Below are positions 41,913 through 49,301 of a stretch of DNA of 64,000 bases, piece after piece (the first letter of the stretch is position 1; each line of letters begins with the position of its first letter). The DNA comes from Kineococcus gynurae. Its GTDB lineage: Bacteria; Actinomycetota; Actinomycetes; Actinomycetales; Kineococcaceae. The translations under genes and the position numbers were made by a program. The notes under the pieces are model-generated. The model was not told the DNA's origin, did not search any database, and worked only from the letters and a program-made list of their open reading frames with translations. Where the stretch lies: NCBI RefSeq assembly GCF_050871315.1, contig NZ_JBJLRE010000001.1; one strand, 5' to 3'.

Positions 41913-42695
41913 ATGAGCAGTCCAGTCCGCGTCCTGGTGTGGGGCGAGAACCGTCACGAGCAGCTCGAACCGTCGGTGGCGGCCCGTTACCCCGACGGGA
42001 TGCACGGCGCGATCGCGCGAGGCGTCGAGGAGCACCTGGGCGAGGGGGCCAGCGTCCGGACGACCACCCTGGACGAACCCGAGCACGGGCTGTCCGAGGA
42101 GGTCCTGCGCGAGACCGACGTCCTGGTCTGGTGGGGGCACGCGGCCCACGGCGAGGTGTCCGACGAGGTCGCCGAACGGGTGCAGCGGCACGTCCTGGCC
42201 GGGATGGGGTTCGTCGTCCTGCACTCGGGGCACTGGTCCAAACCGTTCGTCCGGCTGATGGGTACGAGCTGCACCCTGCGGTGGCGCTCCGAGCACGACC
42301 GGGAACTGGTCTGGACCGTCGACCCCACCCACCCGATCGCCCAGGGGGTCCCGCACCCCCTGGTCATCGACGAGGACGAGATGTACGGCGAGTTCTTCGA
42401 CGTCCCGGCGCCCGACGAGCTGGTCTTCATCTCCTCGTTCTCGGGTGGCGAGGTGTTCCGCTCCGGCTGCACCTGGCGGCGGGGTTTCGGCAAGATCTTC
42501 TACTTCCGTCCCGGGGACCAGGACTACCCCACCTACCACCACGACGGGGTCCGCCGGGTCATCGCCAACGGGGTCGCCTGGGCGCGCACCCTGCGCCCGG
42601 AGCGCACCGACCCGGTGCTCCTGCGCTACGACACCGGCGACTTCTTCCGGGGCCACGGGTACGAGGGACCGCTGGACCCGGCGGTGACCGCATGA
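41913..42695 (+). CDS. ThuA-family protein (trehalose-utilisation type)
   Basis: This cytoplasmic class I glutamine-amidotransferase-like fold has 260 residues. It shows RVLVWGENRHEQ at the start, DVLVWWGHAAHGEV, then FVVLHSGHWSKPF and GKIFYFRPGDQDYPTYH. I prefer ATG 41913, with AGGAG nine bases upstream, over ATG 41889, which overlaps the permease stop but has no ribosome site. ThuA with ThuB/Gfo-Idh enzymes takes part in trehalose and related disaccharide breakdown through 3-keto sugars. It is followed by two such oxidoreductases. Confidence 0.85.
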   Translation: MSSPVRVLVWGENRHEQLEPSVAARYPDGMHGAIARGVEEHLGEGASVRTTTLDEPEHGLSEEVLRETDVLVWWGHAAHGEVSDEVAERVQRHVLAGMGFVVLHSGHWSKPFVRLMGTSCTLRWRSEHDRELVWTVDPTHPIAQGVPHPLVIDEDEMYGEFFDVPAPDELVFISSFSGGEVFRSGCTWRRGFGKIFYFRPGDQDYPTYHHDGVRRVIANGVAWARTLRPERTDPVLLRYDTGDFFRGHGYEGPLDPAVTA

Positions 42696-43855
42696 GCGCC
42701 CCCGGGGCGACGGGGGAGACGGGGGTGATGGGGAACGGCGGGGTGGCGCCCGTGCGACTCGTGCTGGTCGGGGCGGGGGCCATGGGCCACACCTGGTTGC
42801 GGGCGATGGCGGCGAACCCCGACGTCGAGCTGGTCGGCATCGTCGACCTCGACCTGGCGACCGCGCGGCAGGCGGCCGAGAAGTTCGAGGTCCCCGGGGT
42901 CGCCCTCGGGCCCGACGCGGTGGCCGTGGCCCGGCAGACCGGGGCCGACGCGATCGTCAACGTCACGGTTCCGCGCGCCCACCACCCGGTGACGACCGCG
43001 GCCCTCTTCGCGGGCTTCCCGGTCCTGGGGGAGAAACCCCTCGCCGACACGCTGGCCGAGGCCCTGTCGCTCGCCGCGGCCGCCGCGGTGACCGGGGTCC
43101 GCTTCGTGATCAGCCAGTCCCGGCGGTTCAACCCGCACGTGGCGCAGTTCCGGGCCCAGGCCGACGCGCTCGGCGAACTGGCCCTGCTGACCACGGAGTT
43201 CACCAAGGCGCCCCGCTTCGGCGGTTTCCGCGACGAGATGGCCCACCCCCTGCTGGTCGACATGGCGATCCACCAGTTCGACCTGGCCCGCCACGTCCTG
43301 CGGGCCGACCCGGTCTCGGTCTACTGCGAGGAGTTCAACCCCGGGTGGAGCTGGTACGCGGGGGCCGCGAACGCCTGCGCCACCTTCGAGATGAGCTCGG
43401 GGGCGCGGTACTCGTTCTCGGGCAGCTGGTGCGCCCCGGGGTTGGAGACGTCCTGGAACGGCGCCTGGCGGCTCAGCGGGGCCCGCGGCAGCGCCGTCTG
43501 GGACGGGGACCACCCGCCGCGGTGCGAGATCGTCGAGGCGGGGGTGGAGCCGGCCGCGGTCGCCGACCCCGGGCTGGAGGTCCCCGGGTCGTTGGCCGCC
43601 TTCGTGACCGCGCTCCGTACCGGGTCCCCGGCCATGGGGGAGGTCCACGACAACGTCCTCAGCCTGGCGATGGTCGAGGCCGCGACGACCTCGGCCGCGA
43701 CGGGTCGTAGGGTCACGGTGGCGGAGGTCCTGGACCGGGCGCGCACCGAGGCACTCGCCGCGGAACGTCGTGACGACGTCCGGGCGGTCCTGGACTCGTG
43801 GACCGACGTGACCACCGCCCTGAGCAGGGGCCGCGAAGCCGCCGCGGTCCGGTGA
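42692..43855 (+). CDS. Gfo/Idh/MocA-family sugar oxidoreductase
   Basis: This NAD(P)-dependent dehydrogenase has 387 residues. The Rossmann start is RLVLVGAGAMGHTWLRAMA, the cofactor/catalytic motif is the EKP of VLGEKPLADTLAEAL, and the active-site region is VDMAIHQFDLARHVL. The first 20 residues are Gly-rich and dispensable-looking. ATG 42692 overlaps the thuA stop by four bases. It probably oxidises C3 of a glycoside or reduces the 3-keto product; substrate unknown. Confidence 0.87.
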   Translation: MSAPGATGETGVMGNGGVAPVRLVLVGAGAMGHTWLRAMAANPDVELVGIVDLDLATARQAAEKFEVPGVALGPDAVAVARQTGADAIVNVTVPRAHHPVTTAALFAGFPVLGEKPLADTLAEALSLAAAAAVTGVRFVISQSRRFNPHVAQFRAQADALGELALLTTEFTKAPRFGGFRDEMAHPLLVDMAIHQFDLARHVLRADPVSVYCEEFNPGWSWYAGAANACATFEMSSGARYSFSGSWCAPGLETSWNGAWRLSGARGSAVWDGDHPPRCEIVEAGVEPAAVADPGLEVPGSLAAFVTALRTGSPAMGEVHDNVLSLAMVEAATTSAATGRRVTVAEVLDRARTEALAAERRDDVRAVLDSWTDVTTALSRGREAAAVR

Positions 43856-43880
43856 GACGAGGATCGAGGAGGATCAGTTG

Positions 43881-45071
43881 ATGTCCGCACCCGAGGACCG
43901 GCCCGAACTGGGGATCGCCGTGGTCGGCCATTCCTTCATGGGGGCCGTGCACTCCCACGCCTGGCGCACCGTCGACCACGTCGGGCGACCCCGCTTCCGG
44001 ACCCGGCGGCGGGTGCTGGCGGGCCGGGACGCGGGGCGGGCCGCCGCCGCGGCCGCGCAGTTCGGCTGGGACGAGGGCGTGGGGGACTGGCGCGCCCTGC
44101 TGGAGCGGGACGACGTCCACGTCGTGGACATCCTGACGCCGGGTGACTCCCACGCCGAGATCGCGATCGCGGCGCTCGAGGCCGGCAAGCACGTCATCTG
44201 CGAGAAGCCGCTGGCCAAGACCGTCGAGGAGGCGGAGCGGATGACCGCCGCGGCCGAGGCGGCCGCCGCCCGCGGGGTGCGCAGCATGGTCGCCTTCAAC
44301 TACCGGCAGGTGCCGGCCGTCGGGCTGGCCCGGCAGCTCGTGGCCGCCGGGCGCCTGGGGACGGTCCGGCAGGTGCGCGCGGTGTACCTGCAGGACTGGA
44401 TCGTGGACGAGGAGTTCCCGCTGACCTGGCGCCTGCAGGCCGACCGGGCCGGGGCCGGGTCGTTGGGGGACATCGGATCCCACATCATCGACGCCGCGCA
44501 GTTCATCACCGGGCAGCGGCTGGTCTCGGTCAGCGGGACCACCGAGACCTTCGTCAAGCAGCGGCCGCTGCCGGCGGCGGAGGCCGGGGTGGGGACCGGC
44601 CTGTCGGCGACCGCCTCGACCGAGATGGGCGAGGTGACCGTCGACGACGCCGCGGTGTTCTTCGGCCGCGGGGACGGTGGCGCGCTGATGACCTTCGAGG
44701 CGACCCGGATGGCGCTCGGTCGCAAGAACGGCATGAAGATCGAGGTGAACGGCTCGGCGGGGTCCGTCGCCTTCGACTTCGAGTCGATGAACGAACTCTG
44801 GTTCTACGACGGGACGGTTCCCGCGCCCGAGAACGGGTTCCGGCGCATCTTCGCGACCGAGCCCGAGCACCCCGGGGTGGCGAACTGGTGGCCCGCCGGG
44901 CACGGACTGGGGTACGACCACCCGTTCGTGCACGAGCTGCAGGAGTTCCTCTCGGCGATCGCCGACGGACGCGACCCGGCCCCGTCCTTCGCCGAGGGCC
45001 TGCAGGTGCAGCGCGTCCTGGAGGCCGTGCAGCGCAGCGCCGACAACGACTCGGTGCGCACGCCCGTCTGA
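43881..45071 (+). CDS. Gfo/Idh/MocA-family sugar oxidoreductase (second)
   Basis: This NAD(P)-dependent dehydrogenase has 396 residues. It has the Rossmann start IAVVGHSFMGAVHSHAWR, the EKP motif VICEKPLAKTVEEAERM, and the active-site region GSLGDIGSHIIDAAQFITG. ATG 43881 has GAGGAGGA seven bases upstream; a TTG just before it is not needed. It is not a recent duplicate of the preceding gene. It is the last gene of the operon, followed by a terminator-like hairpin. Confidence 0.88.
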   Translation: MSAPEDRPELGIAVVGHSFMGAVHSHAWRTVDHVGRPRFRTRRRVLAGRDAGRAAAAAAQFGWDEGVGDWRALLERDDVHVVDILTPGDSHAEIAIAALEAGKHVICEKPLAKTVEEAERMTAAAEAAAARGVRSMVAFNYRQVPAVGLARQLVAAGRLGTVRQVRAVYLQDWIVDEEFPLTWRLQADRAGAGSLGDIGSHIIDAAQFITGQRLVSVSGTTETFVKQRPLPAAEAGVGTGLSATASTEMGEVTVDDAAVFFGRGDGGALMTFEATRMALGRKNGMKIEVNGSAGSVAFDFESMNELWFYDGTVPAPENGFRRIFATEPEHPGVANWWPAGHGLGYDHPFVHELQEFLSAIADGRDPAPSFAEGLQVQRVLEAVQRSADNDSVRTPV

Positions 45072-45085
45072 GGTCCGCCGTCCGG

Positions 45086-45113
45086 CCCCGGGCTCTCCTC
45101 GGGAGAGCCGGGG
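45086..45113 (+). terminator. Stem-loop terminator of the LacI/ABC/ThuA operon
   Basis: GGCTCTCC (45091-45098) pairs with GGAGAGCC (45102-45109) around a TCG loop. The stem is extended by CCCC (45086-45089) with GGGG (45110-45113), leaving one bulged G. It begins 15 bases after the stop codon. There is no T-tract. Confidence 0.6.
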
Positions 45114-45199
45114 TCGGGCGCGACCGGGGGGCGGCGAGACCCAGCCCGCGCACAGCCGCGGCCGGGTCGGGACCTGGGTGGGGCGCGCACCGTGGGCGC

Positions 45200-45562
45200 A
45201 TGCCCACCGATCGACGCGGCCCCGTCCCCGGACCGGACCCTGCAGCGTTCCCCCGCACCGACCGCGACTCGTGGCGGCGGGGACGGTCCACCGTACGGAC
45301 CGTCTCCGCCCTCGCGGCCGGCGGCACGGTCCTCGCCGTGGCCGGCGTCACCACCGGTCTCGCGCTCGCCGACTCCGGTTCCGGGAGCGCCGCGACCACC
45401 ACCACCACGAGCACCACGAACGGCGGCACCGGCAGCGCCACGGTCGAGGGCGGGACGAGCAGCAGTTCCGCCGCCGACGGGTCCGGCTGGAGCCGCGTCT
45501 CGGGTCCGGTGTCGGGTGGCTCCGGGGGGTCCGGTCCGGCCGCGAGCTCGGGGGGTTCGTGA
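45200..45562 (+). CDS. Small membrane-anchored protein with Ser/Gly/Thr-rich tail
   Basis: This protein has 120 residues. A basic cytoplasmic start is followed by one hydrophobic helix (about 34-56, SALAAGGTVLAVAGVTTGLA), then a low-complexity tail of Thr, Ser and Gly predicted outside the cell. It overlaps the ApbE gene by one base and so belongs to the redox operon. It could be an anchor or an electron-carrier scaffold. I see no FMN-binding domain and no good match to the ApbE target motif. Confidence 0.6.
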   Translation: MPTDRRGPVPGPDPAAFPRTDRDSWRRGRSTVRTVSALAAGGTVLAVAGVTTGLALADSGSGSAATTTTTSTTNGGTGSATVEGGTSSSSAADGSGWSRVSGPVSGGSGGSGPAASSGGS

Positions 45563-46554
45563 TGCCGCTGCTGGAACGGCTCCCGCTCGGCGACGCCACC
45601 GCGCAGTGGTCGCGGTGGAGCACCACCGTGCGGCTGGTCGTCGCCGATCCTTCGGTCCTCGGGACGGCCCGGGAGGTCGTGGAGGCCGAGCTCGACCTTG
45701 TGGAGGCTGCGGCCAGCCGCTTCCACGACTCCGAGCTCGCCCGGTTGCGACCCGGTGCGCGGCAACGGATATCACCATTGCTGCGGCACCTGCTCGAGGA
45801 GGCGCTGCGCGCCGCCGAACGGACCGGCGGCGACGTCGACCCGGCGCTCGGCGGACCCCTCGGAGCGCTGGGCTACGACCGGGACCTGGACGAGGTCGTC
45901 CTCCGGGCCCCCCGGGGCGATTACGCCATCCCGGCCCGGACCGTGCAGCGCGTCCCCTTCTCCTGGCGCGATGTCGAGCTGCATCCCGCCGACGACGGCG
46001 GGGCCGAGCTGCTCCTGCCGCCCGGACTGCTCCTGGACCTGGGGGCGACGGCCAAGGCCTGCGCCGCCGACCTCGCCGCCGCCCGGATCGCCACCACCTG
46101 CGGGACCGGCGTCCTGCTCGCGCTGGGCGGAGACGTCGCCACCGCGGGGGAGCCGGTCGAGGGCGGGTGGTCGGTGCTGGTCCAGGACGGCGAGCACGAA
46201 CCCGCCGCGGTGGTCACGCTGCCCGAGGGGGCCGCCGTGGCCTCCTCGAGCACCCGCAGCCGTCGCTGGCGCCACGGCACCCGCGAGCTGCACCACATCC
46301 TCGACCCGCGGACCCTGCTCCCGGCCGAGCCGTACTGGCGCACGGTGAGCGTCGTCGCGGACAGCACCGTGGCGGCGAACACCGCGAGCACCGCCGCGAT
46401 CGTGCGGGGCGCGGCCGCGCTCGACGCCTTCGCCCGGGCCGGGACCACCGCCCGGTTGGTCGACCGCTCCGGGGCGGTCCACCTCACCGGGGGCTGGCCC
46501 GCCTCGGGGGAGCAGCACGACGGCGAGGTCCGGGTGGTGCGCGATGAGCGCTGA
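45562..46554 (+). CDS. apbE: FAD:protein FMN transferase
   Basis: This ApbE-family enzyme attaches FMN covalently to Thr or Ser of target flavoproteins, using FAD and Mg. It has 330 residues. Visible motifs are LLDLGATAKACAADLA, the GGDV of LLALGGDVATAGEPV, and HHILDPRTLLPAEP near the active site with SVVADSTVAANTASTAAIV after it. There is no signal peptide, so it is predicted cytoplasmic. The end overlaps the membrane reductase gene by 11 bases. The target is probably a flavoprotein of this redox system, but none with a clear acceptor motif is in the operon. Confidence 0.87.
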   Translation: MPLLERLPLGDATAQWSRWSTTVRLVVADPSVLGTAREVVEAELDLVEAAASRFHDSELARLRPGARQRISPLLRHLLEEALRAAERTGGDVDPALGGPLGALGYDRDLDEVVLRAPRGDYAIPARTVQRVPFSWRDVELHPADDGGAELLLPPGLLLDLGATAKACAADLAAARIATTCGTGVLLALGGDVATAGEPVEGGWSVLVQDGEHEPAAVVTLPEGAAVASSSTRSRRWRHGTRELHHILDPRTLLPAEPYWRTVSVVADSTVAANTASTAAIVRGAAALDAFARAGTTARLVDRSGAVHLTGGWPASGEQHDGEVRVVRDER

Positions 46555-47152
46555 CCTGCTCTGGTGGCTGGCCCGGGCCTCCGGCCTGCTGCTGCTCCCG
46601 TCGTTGTCCGCGGTGCTGGTCCTGGGGATCCTGTCCCGGGGAGCCCGACGCCTGGGCGGGCGGGCGCGGTGGGTGACCCCGGCCCTGCACCGGACCCTGG
46701 CCCTGACCATGGTCGGGTTGCTCGGGCTGCACGTGGTCACGATCGTCGCCGACTCCTCCGTCGACGTCGGCGTGCTGGACGTCGTCGTCCCCTTCGTCTC
46801 CGGCTTCGACCCGTTCTGGACCGGGCTGGGCACGACCGCCCTGCTGCTCGTGGTCACCATCACCGTGTCCAGCCTGGTCCGGGTCCGGCTGGGCCACCGG
46901 GCCTGGGCCGCCCTGCACGCCCTCGCCTGGGTCGTGCTGCCGGTCGCGGTCGCGCACGGGCTGGGCGTGGGGACCGATGCGCGCACCCCGCTGGGGGTGG
47001 CGCTCGCGGTCGGCTCCGTCCTGGCCGTCGGTGCGGCCGCCGCGCTCGGTCGGACGCGCCCCGCCCCTCGTCCCGCGCGCATCCCGCAGCTCGTCCCCGT
47101 CCGAGCGGTCCCCGTCGGGACCGGTCGACCCGTCCGGTTGGAGAGGTCATGA
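46544..47152 (+). CDS. Ferric-reductase-like transmembrane (cytochrome b type) protein
   Basis: This integral membrane protein has 202 residues and about six helices. Paired His in LHRTLALTMVGLLGLHVV and in HRAWAALHALAWVVLPVAVAH are placed to ligate heme, as in the ferric reductase domain family. ATG 46544 lies inside the apbE end, and the stop overlaps the NuoF-like start by four bases. It should carry electrons across the membrane from the flavoprotein/ferredoxin pair encoded next. Confidence 0.83.
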   Translation: MSADLLWWLARASGLLLLPSLSAVLVLGILSRGARRLGGRARWVTPALHRTLALTMVGLLGLHVVTIVADSSVDVGVLDVVVPFVSGFDPFWTGLGTTALLLVVTITVSSLVRVRLGHRAWAALHALAWVVLPVAVAHGLGVGTDARTPLGVALAVGSVLAVGAAAALGRTRPAPRPARIPQLVPVRAVPVGTGRPVRLERS

Positions 47153-48390
47153 CCGTCGTCACGCAGGGCGCCACCCCGCGCCTGCACACCCCGCGCCGGC
47201 TGCTGGCCGCCGAGAACCCCGGGCTCGAGGAGCACCTGCGGGTCCACGGCGCCCTGGTCCTGCCCCGGGCGCGGTCGATCGCCGACCTCCTCGGCGAGGT
47301 CCGGGCCGCCCGCTCGACGGGCCGCGGTGGGGCCGGACGCCCCGTGGCCGACGCGTTCGACGCCGTGCGCGACGGGGTGGCCACCACCGGCCGGCCGGCC
47401 GTCGTCGTGGCCAACGGCGTCGAGGGGGAACCGGTCAGCCGCAAGGACGTGACCCTGCTGACCCGTGCCCCGCACCTGGTCCTCGACGGCCTGGACCTGG
47501 CGGCCGCCGTCGTCGGTGCCGACGCCGCGGTGCTCTGCGCGGCCGAGGGGCCGGGCCTGGCGGCCGTCCGGACCGCGGTGGCGGAACGCCGGCGCCACCG
47601 GCGGGGTGGGGTCGCCGTCACCGTCGTGCCCTCGGCCCCGGGTTTCGTGGCCGGGCAGGACACGGCGGTGGTGGCCCACCTGAACGGGGCCGCCCCCGTG
47701 CCGCGCGGGGACGGGGTCCCGTTGTCCCGCAACGGGGTGCACGGTCGACCGACCCTGGTGAAGAATGTGGAGACGTTGGCCCAGCTGGCCCTCGTCGGCC
47801 GGCACGGGGCGCGAGGGATCGCCTCGCTGGGGACGCCGGAGAACCCGGGCACGCTGCTCACGACCGTGGCCGTCACCGGGGCGGAGCCGCGGGTGGTGGA
47901 GGTCGCATGGGGGACCCCGCTGCGGTCGGTGCTGGCGGTGACCGGTGGACCCGTGTCGGCCGCCCTCGTCGGGGGCTTCCACGGGTCGTGGATCGGGGGG
48001 GACGAGCTCGACGTCCCCCTGAGCCCCTCGGCGCTCGCCGGCGTGCGGGCCTCGGTCGGTGCCGGGGTGCTGCTGGCCCTGCGGCCGGGGGAGTGCGGGT
48101 TGCGGGCCACCGAGCGGGTCCTGGTCTACCTGGCCGGGCAGTCGGTGCGGCAGTGCGGCCCCTGCCGGTTCGGTCTCCCGGGGCTGGCCGAGCGGTTCTC
48201 GGCCGTCCTCGACGGGCGCGGGGGTGGTGAGGAGCTCGGGCGTTCGCTGACGCTGCTCCAGGGTCGGGGGGCCTGCCGGCACCCGGACGCCAGCGCGGCG
48301 ATGCTGGCCTCCACCGTGCGGGTGTTCGCCGCCGACCTGGCCGCCCACCGTGCGGGCCGCTGCACCGTCGCCGGGACCGTGGCGGCATGA
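47149..48390 (+). CDS. NuoF-like NADH dehydrogenase flavoprotein with altered cluster motif
   Basis: This protein has 413 residues and is related to complex I 51-kDa subunit. It shows the glycine-rich NADH/FMN loop (STGRGGAGRP), VVVANGVEGEPVSRKD (NuoF has NGDEGEPGT), NVETLAQLALV, and a soluble-ligand-binding (SLBB) region. The C-terminal iron-sulfur motif is C336-x2-C339 with C376; the first Cys of the usual CGxCxPC set is Val and no fourth ligand is evident. It likely takes electrons from NAD(P)H or ferredoxin. Coupled by overlaps to the genes on both sides. Confidence 0.8.
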   Translation: MTVVTQGATPRLHTPRRLLAAENPGLEEHLRVHGALVLPRARSIADLLGEVRAARSTGRGGAGRPVADAFDAVRDGVATTGRPAVVVANGVEGEPVSRKDVTLLTRAPHLVLDGLDLAAAVVGADAAVLCAAEGPGLAAVRTAVAERRRHRRGGVAVTVVPSAPGFVAGQDTAVVAHLNGAAPVPRGDGVPLSRNGVHGRPTLVKNVETLAQLALVGRHGARGIASLGTPENPGTLLTTVAVTGAEPRVVEVAWGTPLRSVLAVTGGPVSAALVGGFHGSWIGGDELDVPLSPSALAGVRASVGAGVLLALRPGECGLRATERVLVYLAGQSVRQCGPCRFGLPGLAERFSAVLDGRGGGEELGRSLTLLQGRGACRHPDASAAMLASTVRVFAADLAAHRAGRCTVAGTVAA

Positions 48391-48608
48391 CCGCGCCGGT
48401 GGCCGAACTCCGCATCGACTGGGCGGCCTGCGACGGGCGGGGGCACTGCGCGGAACTCCTCCCCGAGCTGCTGCTCGCCGACGACCACGGCTTCCCGGTG
48501 GTGCGCGACGGCGGCCGGCGGGTGCGGGTGCCGGCCGAGCTGCTCAGCCGGGCCCGCGAGGCCGAGCGACTCTGCCCCGTGCTCGCCCTGCGCCTGTCCC
48601 GGCACTGA
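48387..48608 (+). CDS. Small ferredoxin (3Fe-4S type)
   Basis: This ferredoxin has 73 residues and three cysteines: CDGRGHC near residue 15-21 and CP near 63. This is the single-cluster 3Fe-4S ferredoxin pattern often paired with P450s or reductases. ATG 48387 overlaps the NuoF-like stop by four bases. It is likely the soluble electron donor or acceptor of the NuoF-like protein. Its stop codon abuts the stop codon of the convergent DUF305 gene with no base between. Confidence 0.83.
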   Translation: MTAPVAELRIDWAACDGRGHCAELLPELLLADDHGFPVVRDGGRRVRVPAELLSRAREAERLCPVLALRLSRH

Positions 48609-49265
48609 TCACCCGCCCAGCAGACCGCGCATCTCCTCGATCTCGGCGGTCTGGCTGCGTTCCACCGACCGGGCCAGGTCCAGCGCCGCCGGGTCCTTGC
48701 CGTTGTCGATCTCCGTGCGGGACATGGTGATCGCCCCCTCGTGGTGGGCGATCATCGCCTGCAGGAAGAGTCGGTCGAACTCCGCGCCCCGCGCCTGCGC
48801 CAACGCCTTCTCGGTGGCCGCGTCCATCATCCCGGGCATCGTCCCGGACATCGCGCCGTGGTCCTCGTGGTCACCGTGGCCGTCGTCGGTCGCGGTGAGC
48901 GGTGCGCCCCAGGCCGTCAACCACCCCGTCATGGTCGCGATCTCCGGCTCCTGGGCGTCCCGGATCCGGGTGGCGAGGGCCTGCACCTCGGGGCCGGCCC
49001 CGGTGCTCGGGTCCAGGGCCTGCTCGGCCATCTCGACCGCCCCCTCGTGGTGCACGATCATCTGCTGCGCGAACTCCACGTCGGCCGCGGCGGCGCCCGT
49101 GGTCGACGCGGGGGACTGATTGCTCGACGGGGCGCTCGAGGGGGTGCCGGAGGGGGCGGGGGTGGCCCCGGTGTGACCGTCGTGGTCGGACCCGCAGCCG
49201 GTCAGCAGCAGCAGGCCGAGGACCGGGGCGAGGGCGACGCTGCGGCGTCGGCGGAGGGTGTGCAT
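48609..49265 (-). CDS. DUF305-family copper-associated lipoprotein
   Basis: This exported protein has 218 residues. A basic start, a hydrophobic core and lipobox LTGC precede a Ser/Pro/Ala-rich linker. Two DUF305 repeats follow, each with the MI-HHEGA motif (QQMIVHHEGAVEMAEQ and QAMIAHHEGAITMSR), and a His/Met-rich link (DDGHGDHEDHGAMSGTMPGMM). These His and Met residues suggest copper binding. ATG 49265 is only ten bases from the CsoR-like operator it shares with the copper ATPase. Confidence 0.87.
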   Translation of the reverse strand: MHTLRRRRSVALAPVLGLLLLTGCGSDHDGHTGATPAPSGTPSSAPSSNQSPASTTGAAAADVEFAQQMIVHHEGAVEMAEQALDPSTGAGPEVQALATRIRDAQEPEIATMTGWLTAWGAPLTATDDGHGDHEDHGAMSGTMPGMMDAATEKALAQARGAEFDRLFLQAMIAHHEGAITMSRTEIDNGKDPAALDLARSVERSQTAEIEEMRGLLGG

Positions 49266-49274
49266 GGGCGCAAT

Positions 49275-49293
49275 GATACCCCTTGGGGGTATC
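49275..49293. promoter_or_regulatory. CsoR-like copper operator between two divergent genes
   Basis: GATACCCCTTGGGGGTATC is an inverted repeat with perfect eight-base arms and a three-base centre. It matches the C/G-tract palindromes bound by copper-sensing CsoR repressors. It occupies the middle of a 36-base gap between start codons on opposite strands. Confidence 0.75.
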
Positions 49294-49301
49294 CTCGGGC
49301 C

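Noticed and set aside
45200..45562. Small Ser/Thr-rich protein as the covalent FMN target of ApbE
   Set aside because: The DSGSGSAAT stretch does not fit the spacing of the known ApbE acceptor motif, and there is no FMN-binding domain. Left as unknown.
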